DNA of 7,072 nucleotides from Brachyspira catarrhinii (lineage in GTDB: Bacteria; Spirochaetota; Brachyspiria; Brachyspirales; Brachyspiraceae). How positions within the stretch are numbered: position 1 is the first letter of the stretch; each line of letters begins with the position of its first letter. Location of the stretch: contig NZ_SJDU01000095.1 in assembly GCF_005518285.1 (NCBI RefSeq), positions 1 through 7,072 of the forward strand, given 5' to 3'. Shown here piece after piece: positions 1 to 5,594 of the stretch. The notes under the pieces are model-generated. The model saw only the letters and a program-made list of their open reading frames with translations. It had not been told where the DNA came from and ran no database searches. The position numbers and the translations under genes were made by a program.

Positions 1-61
1 AATATAATAATTTTATCAATTAATTAATCTAAAAAACATTACCAAATCGGAGCGGAATTTT

Positions 62-520
62 ATGGACGAGGACTTTAAAGACTATGTATATAGGTTTCAT
101 AAATGCATGCAAAAATTGGATTTAACTTTTGATAAGTATGCAAAAACATTCAAACTTACGCATACAAATTTTAAGATTTTATTAAATATTTTTTTTGCTA
201 AAAATATTTCTCAAAAAACGCTTTGCGAAATTCTTACTCTTCCAAAACAAACGGTAAACGCCTCTATAACTTATTTTTATAGAAAAGGCTATATAAAATT
301 GATTGAAAATCCAGAAAATAGACGAGAAAAAATCATTCATTTTACGGATAAAGGAAAAAAATATTCCGAAAGCGTTATTTCTAAATTTGCAGAAGCTCAA
401 TTTAAGATTATAATGGAAAATAGATATAAAGATATGAAAATATTTATTGATACTATGGAAGATTTTGTTGAATTATCTTCAAATTCTATAGAAAAAATTA
501 TAGCAGAATTAAATAAATAA
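62..520 (+). CDS. MarR-family winged-helix transcriptional regulator
   Basis: A 152-residue protein, the usual MarR size. Family members bind palindromic operators as dimers, and ligands or oxidation often release them. The N-terminal helical part (about 1-45) and the C-terminal helices (about 100-150) would form the dimer interface. The winged helix is about residues 48-100: a helix at SQKTLCEIL (50-58), a recognition helix from PKQTVNASI (61-69), and a wing whose NRREKIIHFTDKGKKY segment (86-101) is the typical MarR 'D-R-R-x-x-x-x-x-L-T-x-x-G' form. The ATG at 62 has a GGAG Shine-Dalgarno at 49-52. A TATAAT lies at 3-8, but its -35 would be outside the window. The gene is closed by a strong terminator, so it is probably monocistronic. 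Its nearest plausible target is the promoter at 578-606. The effector is unknown. CpG is fairly low (about 10 in 459 bp by hand count). Confidence 0.9.
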   Translation: MDEDFKDYVYRFHKCMQKLDLTFDKYAKTFKLTHTNFKILLNIFFAKNISQKTLCEILTLPKQTVNASITYFYRKGYIKLIENPENRREKIIHFTDKGKKYSESVISKFAEAQFKIIMENRYKDMKIFIDTMEDFVELSSNSIEKIIAELNK

Positions 521-536
521 ATATACTTAATTTTTA

Positions 537-574
537 AATTAAAAGTATATCTAATATACTTTTAATTATTTTTT
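537..574 (+). terminator. Rho-independent terminator after the MarR gene
   Basis: A perfect 14-bp inverted repeat: AATTAAAAGTATAT (537-550) pairs with ATATACTTTTAATT (554-567) across a 3-base loop. A run of six T (569-574) follows. The stem is almost all A/T but long and uninterrupted. It separates the regulator from the promoter that starts four bases later. Confidence 0.8.
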
Positions 575-577
575 ACC

Positions 578-606
578 TTGACTTATTTTTTATGGTTATA
601 TATAAT
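578..606 (+). promoter_or_regulatory. Near-consensus sigma-70 promoter for the exported-protein operon
   Basis: TTGACT (578-583) and TATAAT (601-606) are separated by exactly 17 bp. The -10 is perfect and the -35 has one mismatch. Transcription should start at about 612-614, giving a leader of about 150 nt before the first substantial gene at 765. It sits directly after the MarR terminator. Confidence 0.8.
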
Positions 607-612
607 ATATAA

Positions 613-627
613 GTCTATTAATTAGAC
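613..627 (+). promoter_or_regulatory. Candidate operator palindrome over the transcription start
   Basis: GTCTA (613-617) and TAGAC (623-627) form an inverted repeat around TTAAT. With one base of slippage the symmetry extends into the flanking ATATAA/TTATAT. It overlaps the predicted start site of the 578-606 promoter, where a repressor would block initiation, and the adjacent gene encodes a MarR-type dimeric repressor. That MarR binds here is inference. AT-rich DNA produces short palindromes by chance, but the GTC/GAC ends make this one stand out. Confidence 0.4.
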
Positions 628-673
628 ATTATATATTATTTTACCTATATTTTATAAAATACGGAGGATTGCT

Positions 674-691
674 TATGATAGACACAAGTTA
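674..691 (+). other. Five-codon mini-ORF with a strong ribosome binding site in the leader
   Basis: ATG ATA GAC ACA AGT TAA encodes only MIDTS. It follows a GGAGG at 663-667 with a 6-base spacer, one of the best Shine-Dalgarno sites in the window. It lies in the untranslated leader after the 578-606 promoter. It could be a leader peptide or the remnant 5' end of a lost or deleted gene. A 9-bp all-A/T inverted repeat (699-707 with 715-723) follows, and together they give a loosely attenuator-like layout. No control mechanism is shown by the sequence. Confidence 0.3.
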
Positions 692-764
692 ATAAAAATT
701 TAATAAACTAAAAATTTATTAAAAAGCGTTAAAACAAATTTAAAAAAATTAAGGAGATTATAAA

Positions 765-1007
765 ATGCATAAAAAAATCAAAAAAACATTAGTTATAGGC
801 GTAGCTTTAATATCCGTTTGTATATGCGGTAATTACGCTTTGGCTAATAATAATTCAGAAGATTATCAATTAGAAACTGCGGGAAATATCGAAATATACG
901 ATATGAACAAAAATAATACGGCTAAAATTGTGGAAGGCGATTATAAATTTATGCCTCCTCCAAAATCTCCGTATCCGAAAAAACCTTGGCCGCCAGTTGT
1001 TTGGTAA
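765..1007 (+). CDS. Small secreted peptide with a proline/tryptophan-rich C-terminus (unknown function)
   Basis: I do not recognise this 80-residue protein. It has a clear Sec signal peptide: a basic start (MHKKIKK), a hydrophobic core at about 8-22, and a probable signal peptidase I site after ALA (residues 25-27). This leaves a mature peptide of about 53 residues. The middle is polar and acidic. The last 18 residues hold eight prolines and two tryptophans (PPPKSPYPKKPWPPVVW at the very end). Such a tail is extended and could bind a partner protein, peptidoglycan or membrane. The start is supported by AAGGAG at 751-756, 8 bases before the ATG. It is the first substantial gene after the 578-606 promoter, and 33 bp without a terminator separate it from the next possible start, so the two probably form an operon. 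Secreted signal, antimicrobial-type peptide and envelope peptide are all open. Confidence 0.75.
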   Translation: MHKKIKKTLVIGVALISVCICGNYALANNNSEDYQLETAGNIEIYDMNKNNTAKIVEGDYKFMPPPKSPYPKKPWPPVVW

Positions 1008-1097
1008 TCTAAAAAATTAATAAAAAATAGGAGAATTAAAATGACTAACAAAATTAAAAATATTAAAATTAAAAACATAAAAATCGAGGAGAATAAA

Positions 1098-1760
1098 ATG
1101 AAACTATTAAAAAATATTTTAGCCTTAACTTTGGCTATAATTTCAATCAATGCATGTGGCAAAACTACAGACCCAAACGGAGAAAAAGATAATTCGCTTA
1201 AAGCGAGTTTAACGAGTTCTGGGGAGTTAGCCGTAGAAAGTCAAGCGGACGCTTTGGTTATAAAGCAAACGGATAATACGGACGACACTTATATAACTTC
1301 CGTAAAAACGGGAAATAGCGAATATACTGCGACCGTTAAATCGGAAGTAAAAGGTTATGAAGTTGTTATGGTATTTGAAAATTATTCTTTATTTCCAAGT
1401 AAAATAACGATTAAAAACGGAGAGGAAAGTTTAAGCGGAGATATAACAAATTATAACGAAGCAGAAAAAACTTTTGATATATCTTGGAAAGAAACGGACG
1501 GAACAGAGATTTTTACTTTTAATGGAATAAAATTAAAAGGCGAAGTTGATAATTCAAAATATCAAAGTTCTGACGAAGAAACCTATCAGCTTAAAACTAT
1601 GGTAAACGGTTCGATAGTTTCCGATAGCGTAAATACCTATGTAGATGAAAATCCTATAATGGCAAGGGCATGGTGGAAAAAATTATTAAAGGCTTTCGCT
1701 ATTGTTGCAGTAATAGTTTTTGGAATTTGCACTGGCGGAACAGGAGTAATATTCTTCTAA
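1098..1760 (+). CDS. Lipoprotein with hydrophobic C-terminal segment (unknown function)
   Basis: A 220-residue protein I do not recognise. Residues 1-20 are a lipoprotein signal: basic start (MKLLKN), hydrophobic core, lipobox INAC with the lipidated Cys at 20. The middle (about 25-185) is rich in Thr, Ser, Glu and Lys with short alternating stretches, suggesting a beta-rich extracytoplasmic domain. The last 30 residues begin with a cationic aromatic AWWKKLLKAF and continue into a hydrophobic run ending GTGVIFF, so the protein may be held at both ends or carry a membrane-active tail. ATG 1098 is chosen because it puts a short basic n-region before the signal core and has GAGGAG just upstream. 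An in-frame ATG at 1041, also with an AGGAG, would add 19 Lys/Ile/Asn-rich residues. It is probably co-transcribed with the 80-residue peptide gene. A long hairpin follows the stop. Confidence 0.75.
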   Translation: MKLLKNILALTLAIISINACGKTTDPNGEKDNSLKASLTSSGELAVESQADALVIKQTDNTDDTYITSVKTGNSEYTATVKSEVKGYEVVMVFENYSLFPSKITIKNGEESLSGDITNYNEAEKTFDISWKETDGTEIFTFNGIKLKGEVDNSKYQSSDEETYQLKTMVNGSIVSDSVNTYVDENPIMARAWWKKLLKAFAIVAVIVFGICTGGTGVIFF

Positions 1761-1775
1761 ATTATTAATAAAACG

Positions 1776-1831
1776 ATAGGCTTGTTTTATCAATGAAAAT
1801 TAAATTTAGAATTATTATAAAACGAGCCTAT
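1776..1831 (+). terminator. Long hairpin after the lipoprotein gene, possible terminator
   Basis: ATAGGCTTGTTTTAT (1776-1790) pairs with ATAAAACGAGCCTAT (1817-1831): 15 bp with one G-U wobble and a 26-base loop. It begins 15 bp after the stop codon. No good T-run follows on either strand, so it may be a weak terminator or an mRNA 3'-end stabiliser rather than a classic intrinsic terminator. Confidence 0.5.
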
Positions 1832-1906
1832 TCTAAAATAATCTTATAAAGTTTTTAATAACTAAGATAAAATATTAAATTTGTTAATTTTAAGGAGAAA
1901 ATAAAA

Positions 1907-2545
1907 ATGAGATTAAAAATATTTATTATAGTTTCTTTTTTAGCGGTTTCGAGCGCTCTATTTCCCGCTTTTGAATTTGAGCTTTTGCCTAAATTGGGAT
2001 TTGCCGACAGTTGGACGGATTTAACTAAAGAAGTATTTGAGCCAAGAGTAAATATAAATCTTCAGATTGGATATGAATTCCCAATAAATAGAGGCATATT
2101 CAGAGGTTTCGGGGTTTTATTCGATTTTGGAATTGATGCAAATACTCTTTCTATAGCAAACCCAAACGAAAATTATAAAATAAATCAAATAGACGCTGGC
2201 GGAATATATACGGGATTGGCTTTTAAATTCGTTTTAAATGAAAATCCATCTTCTATAGTCGATTTGGCTTTTGGAGTGGCTTCGGGCGTAAAATTTATTC
2301 CTATTATTGACGACTTAAATATAAAACCAAATAAAGTTCCGTTTTCGCCTTATGTTCGTTTGTTTTTAGAAGATAGAATTTATACTACCGAAAAAATAGC
2401 TGTCGTTGTCGGACTTGATATTTTTTACGAATATATGTTTTTCGATAAAAGCGACAGAAACAGATTATTTGCGGGATATAATATAAATCAGCACCATTCG
2501 GTTGGAGCTAATTTTACAATAGGGCTTCGTTTCGGAAAAAGATAA
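1907..2545 (+). CDS. Probable outer-membrane beta-barrel protein
   Basis: A 212-residue exported protein. Residues 1 to about 21 form a Sec signal (MRLKIFIIVSFLAVSSALFPA), probably cut around FPA-FEF. The rest shows the alternation of aromatic/hydrophobic and polar residues expected of transmembrane beta-strands, with Gly-rich strands such as GGIYTGLAFKFVL and VVVGLDIFYEYMFF. A final strand (GANFTIGLRFGKR) resembles the C-terminal strand recognised by the Bam machinery, although the protein ends in KR rather than in the aromatic residue. Its size fits an 8-stranded barrel. No enzymatic motif is visible. The ATG at 1907 has an AAGGAG about 8-10 bases upstream. No convincing own promoter was found in 1832-1906, so it may depend on its own weak promoter or on read-through past the 1776-1831 hairpin. 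A terminator follows. Exact function is unknown. Confidence 0.7.
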   Translation: MRLKIFIIVSFLAVSSALFPAFEFELLPKLGFADSWTDLTKEVFEPRVNINLQIGYEFPINRGIFRGFGVLFDFGIDANTLSIANPNENYKINQIDAGGIYTGLAFKFVLNENPSSIVDLAFGVASGVKFIPIIDDLNIKPNKVPFSPYVRLFLEDRIYTTEKIAVVVGLDIFYEYMFFDKSDRNRLFAGYNINQHHSVGANFTIGLRFGKR

Positions 2546-2576
2546 TAAATTAAACGATTAAAAATCATAACATTAA

Positions 2577-2616
2577 AAAAGGATTGTCTATTAATTTAGT
2601 CAGTCCTTTTATTTTT
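2577..2616 (+). terminator. Rho-independent terminator after the barrel-protein gene
   Basis: AAAAGGATTG (2577-2586) pairs with CAGTCCTTTT (2601-2610) with one G-U pair. After a single T-T mismatch the stem continues with CTA/TAG (2588-2590 with 2597-2599) around a 6-base loop. A T-run at 2612-2616 follows. Confidence 0.8.
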
Positions 2617-2631
2617 GCTTCGTTATTTTTA

Positions 2632-2659
2632 TTGACATAAATATAATTTAAAATATAAT
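2632..2659 (+). promoter_or_regulatory. Consensus sigma-70 promoter for the oppA-like gene
   Basis: TTGACA (2632-2637) and TATAAT (2654-2659) are both perfect hexamers, spaced 16 bp. The start would be near 2666, giving a leader of about 60 nt before the ATG at 2726. It lies immediately downstream of the preceding terminator, so the oppA-like gene is its own transcription unit and is likely strongly expressed. Confidence 0.8.
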
Positions 2660-2725
2660 TTCGTTCAATAATTTTAAACCGCAATAAAAGATTTTAAAAA
2701 ATTAAAAATTAAAGAGGGTTTGAAA

Positions 2726-4327
2726 ATGAAGAAAATATTTTTTATTTTATCTATTATTTTTATTATCGTTTGCGTTTCTTGTTCAAATGACAAAAATGTC
2801 GATGCGATATATGTCAACTTGGGAGCGGAGCCGAAAACTATCGACCCCGCTTTGAATATCACTTTGCAAGGCTCGACTTATGTTACGCATTTATTCGAAT
2901 GCCTTACGACAAAATATAAGGATATAGCGATTCAACCAGGCGCTGCGGAAAGCTGGGATATTTCCGAAGACGGCTTGACTTATATATTTCATTTGAGAAC
3001 CAACGGCAAATGGTCGGACGGGAAACCTTTGACAGCGCATGATTTTGAATATTCTTGGAAGCGAGTGGTAAATCCCGATACGGCAAGCGAGCCGAGTTAT
3101 TTATTCGAACCTATTCTTAATTTTTCAAAAGTAAATTCGGGCGAGATGAATGTCGAAGAGTTTGGAATTAAGGCTTTGGACGATTTTACTTTAGAGGTTA
3201 AATTGGAATATCCTACGGCGTATTTTTTGGAATTGGTTAACTTGCCAGTTTTTTCGCCCGTTAGAAAAGATATTGTGGAAAAAAATCCAGACGATTGGAC
3301 AATGAGTCCCAGAACTTGCGTGGGAAACGGCGCTTTTAGAATGCTTGAAAGAAAACCAGACGAAAGCATAACGGTTGTAAAAAATACGAATTATTGGAAT
3401 AGCGACACAATAGTAGCCGAAAAAATAAAATTCGTTTTAATGGATAATCCAAACTCTGCGGTTGCGGGAGTGAAAGAAGGAGCTTTGCATTTTTCCGACA
3501 CTTTTCCTTGGCAGGATATAGACAGTTTAAGAGTGGAAGGTTTGATTGATATTGCCACGAGAATCGGAACTCAATATTACGCTTTAAATACGACAAACGA
3601 AATTTTGAAAGATAAAAGAGTGAGACGAGCTTTATCTTTAGCTATAGACAGAAATTATATAGTAAAAAATATAGTTAAATCTGGAAAACCCGCTGGAGCT
3701 TTAGTGCCGAGAGGAGTGACGGATATTGAAGGAGATTTTAGAGAAAACGCGGGAGAATATATAAGCGTTGACCCGAAAGATTACGATAACAATGTCGCGG
3801 AAGCGAAAAGATTAATGGCAGAAGCGGGATACCCGAACGGCGAGAATTTTCCCGTTTTAGAATTCTATGTTACATTTAATAACGATATTCCGATGTTTGA
3901 AGCCGTGCAAAATATGTGGAAAGTCAACTTGGGAATAGACATTAAACTTACTCAAATGGAATTCGCTCCTTTTATTAACAAATTCAGAACGGAAAGAGAT
4001 TATACTATGGCGGGAACGAGTTGGACGGGAAGCTATAACGACCCGACTACATTTTTAGGAATGTTCGTAAGTTATTCTTATAAAAATCATTCTCTATTTA
4101 CGAACAAAGATTTTGACAAGGAAATTCTTACGGCGTCAAAAACTATAGACCAAAATATTAGAATGCCCGCTTTACATAGAGCGGAAAAAATTCTTATAGA
4201 GGACGAAGCGGTTATAATTCCAATTTATTATTACGAGCCTCCAGTATTGAAAAGTCCAAATTTGAAGGATGTTTTTTATATTCCTTTTGCGCAATATAAA
4301 TTTTCTTATTCTTATTTGGAGAAATGA
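2726..4327 (+). CDS. oppA: OppA-like peptide-binding lipoprotein (SBP family 5)
   Basis: A 533-residue extracytoplasmic binding protein of an oligopeptide ABC importer, a normal length for the family. Residues 1-19 are a lipoprotein signal whose Cys19 follows CVS, an atypical lipobox of the loose kind seen in spirochaetes. Family hallmarks in order: LGAEPKTIDPAL (32-43); the N-terminal lobe pattern WSDGKPLTAHDFEYSWKRV (96-114); RVRRALSLAIDRNYIV in the hinge-facing region; AKRLMAEAGYPNG; and DYTMAGTSWTGSYNDPTTFL in the C-terminal lobe. ATG 2726 is preferred over a TTG at 2720 because GAGGG (2714-2718) lies 7 bases before the ATG and only 1 base before the TTG. No permease or ATPase genes follow, so it must share a transporter encoded elsewhere. 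The substrate may be peptides, but family 5 members also bind sugars, nickel or haem. The symbol marks family, not proven orthology. Confidence 0.92.
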   Translation: MKKIFFILSIIFIIVCVSCSNDKNVDAIYVNLGAEPKTIDPALNITLQGSTYVTHLFECLTTKYKDIAIQPGAAESWDISEDGLTYIFHLRTNGKWSDGKPLTAHDFEYSWKRVVNPDTASEPSYLFEPILNFSKVNSGEMNVEEFGIKALDDFTLEVKLEYPTAYFLELVNLPVFSPVRKDIVEKNPDDWTMSPRTCVGNGAFRMLERKPDESITVVKNTNYWNSDTIVAEKIKFVLMDNPNSAVAGVKEGALHFSDTFPWQDIDSLRVEGLIDIATRIGTQYYALNTTNEILKDKRVRRALSLAIDRNYIVKNIVKSGKPAGALVPRGVTDIEGDFRENAGEYISVDPKDYDNNVAEAKRLMAEAGYPNGENFPVLEFYVTFNNDIPMFEAVQNMWKVNLGIDIKLTQMEFAPFINKFRTERDYTMAGTSWTGSYNDPTTFLGMFVSYSYKNHSLFTNKDFDKEILTASKTIDQNIRMPALHRAEKILIEDEAVIIPIYYYEPPVLKSPNLKDVFYIPFAQYKFSYSYLEK

Positions 4328-4450
4328 TTTTTTATTAAAATTTTTTGGGGTAAGATATTTTTAATATATGTCGAAAAAATTGAAGAATATACAAAATAGA
4401 GAGTAATTTTTATTTTCTAAATTTAATTAAATACATTTTAAGGATTGATT

Positions 4451-5464
4451 ATGACTTATAAAGAAATTATAGAAGTTGCAAAAGATTGTATGGGTTTTTG
4501 TAAAGCCTGTCCTATATGCAATGGCAAAGTTTGTAAAAATTCTATGCCCGGACCTGGAGCGAAAGGAATAGGAGATGTCGCTATCAGAAATTACGATAAA
4601 TGGAAAGAGATAAGACTCAATATGGACACTATAGCCGAAAATAAAGATATAGACGCTTCTTTTGAATTATTCGGAAAAAAATTTAAATACCCGATTTTTG
4701 CGGGACCAGTCGGAGCTGTTCAATTGCATTACGGCGACAAATATACGGAAGAAGAATATAATAATATAATGCTAAAATCATGCAACGATTCGGGAATTGC
4801 CGCTTTTACGGGAGACGGAGTCAATCCAAATGTTATGATTGCCGCTACTACTATGATAAAAGAACAAAACGGCATGGGAATTCCTACTGTTAAACCATGG
4901 AATATAGATATAATAAAAGAAAAAATGAAATTGATTTCGGATTCAAACGCTTTCGCTGTCGCTATGGATATTGACGGAGCGGGACTTCCTTTTTTGAAGA
5001 ATCTTACTCCAAAAGCTGGAAGCAAAACTATTGAAGAATTAAGAGAGATAAAAGAAATTGCAAAACGCCCTTTTATAATCAAAGGAATAATGACGGCAAA
5101 GGGAGCGATTAAAGCGAGAGAATCTGGAGCGGACGCTATAATAGTTTCAAATCATGGCGGAAGAGTTTTAGACCAATGCGCATCTACGGCGGAGGTTTTG
5201 CCCGAGATAGTTGACGCAGTTGGAGGAACTATTAAAATTTTAGTCGATGGCGGAATAAGGAGCGGAGCGGATATATTGAAGGCTTTAGGAATTGGAGCGG
5301 ACGGAGTCGTTATCGCGCGAACTTTCGTTATAGCTTTATACGGAGGAGGAGAGGAAGGAGTAAAATCCTATATTAATCAGCTGGGGGCGGAATTGGAAGA
5401 CGCTATGACGATGTGCGGAGTTCATAGTTTAAAAGAAATTAACAGAGATATAGTGAGATTCTAA
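4451..5464 (+). CDS. FMN-dependent alpha-hydroxy-acid oxidising protein with N-terminal Cys cluster
   Basis: A 337-residue TIM-barrel flavoprotein of the lactate/glycolate oxidase family, which oxidises 2-hydroxy acids to 2-oxo acids with FMN. Visible family features: FAGPVGAVQ (83-91) at the first flavin-contacting strand, MDIDGAG (172-178), Lys211 in IIKGIM, the catalytic signature SNHGGR (233-238, with His235 as base and Arg238 binding the carboxylate), VDGGIRSGADILKALGIGAD (265-284), and VVIAR for phosphate binding. The N-terminus carries Cys13, 17, 20, 23 and 28 (C-x3-C-x2-C-x2-C-x4-C), absent from classical lactate oxidases but, as I recall, present in versions from anaerobes. It could bind an Fe-S cluster or zinc. 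ATG 4451 is chosen over TTG 4445 because AAGGA ends at 4444. No clear promoter was seen in 4328-4450. The gene converges on the mnmA tail 11 bp downstream. The substrate is not determinable. Confidence 0.85.
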   Translation: MTYKEIIEVAKDCMGFCKACPICNGKVCKNSMPGPGAKGIGDVAIRNYDKWKEIRLNMDTIAENKDIDASFELFGKKFKYPIFAGPVGAVQLHYGDKYTEEEYNNIMLKSCNDSGIAAFTGDGVNPNVMIAATTMIKEQNGMGIPTVKPWNIDIIKEKMKLISDSNAFAVAMDIDGAGLPFLKNLTPKAGSKTIEELREIKEIAKRPFIIKGIMTAKGAIKARESGADAIIVSNHGGRVLDQCASTAEVLPEIVDAVGGTIKILVDGGIRSGADILKALGIGADGVVIARTFVIALYGGGEEGVKSYINQLGAELEDAMTMCGVHSLKEINRDIVRF

Positions 5465-5471
5465 TTCTAAT

Positions 5472-5579
5472 AAATCTAATAAACAATCCCGCCACATAAA
5501 ACTTCATCGTTATCATAACAAACGCATGATTGTCCTTTTGCGACTATTCCCGTTGGCTCTAAAAATTTAATATTTATTT
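5472..5579. repeat. Direct repeat copy 1: duplicated mnmA 3' end
   Basis: Matches 6450-6557 in the same orientation with no gaps, offset 978, 102 of 108 identical. Differences are at 5476, 5485, 5488, 5494, 5530 and 5568. Similarity stops near 5470 on the left, just past the mnmA stop codon, and near 5580 on the right. Confidence 0.95.
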
Positions 5580-5580
5580 C
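5476..5580 (-). pseudogene. mnmA: Detached mnmA 3'-end fragment
   Basis: On the minus strand this reads INIKFLEPTGIVAKG followed by QSCVCYDNDEVLCGGIVY and a TAG stop, the same final 33 residues as the mnmA at 6454 except Lys for Gln. The reading frame loses similarity above 5580. The glycosylase gene's stop codon lies only 14 bp further up, so nothing starts this fragment. It is a remnant, either the displaced native end of mnmA or an imported end. It sits 11 bp from the end of the FMN oxidase gene, suggesting that mnmA once ended here, convergent with it. Confidence 0.9.
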
Positions 5581-5594
5581 TATATAAAATATAA

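Noticed and set aside
18..31. ATTAATTAAT palindrome before the MarR gene as an autoregulatory site
   Set aside because: It shares only the ATTAATTA core with the 613-627 palindrome and lacks the GTC/GAC ends. Such runs are expected by chance in DNA this AT-rich.
941..1162. 73-residue minus-strand frame rich in Phe, Ile and Leu
   Set aside because: Its hydrophobicity comes from reading A-rich coding and leader DNA in reverse. It spans two better-supported genes and their ribosome binding sites.
3097..3596. Two overlapping minus-strand open frames of 86-90 residues
   Set aside because: Both are antisense to the OppA-like gene and look like codon-bias shadows.
4328..4450. Possible terminator or promoter between the oppA-like gene and the FMN oxidase gene
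   Set aside because: T-runs are present but I found no convincing stem. The TTGAAG and TTGGGG hexamers have no -10 at proper spacing.
4729..5082. 117-residue open frame on the minus strand
   Set aside because: It lies entirely antisense within the FMN oxidase gene, whose family motifs are clear. The translation has no recognisable domain.
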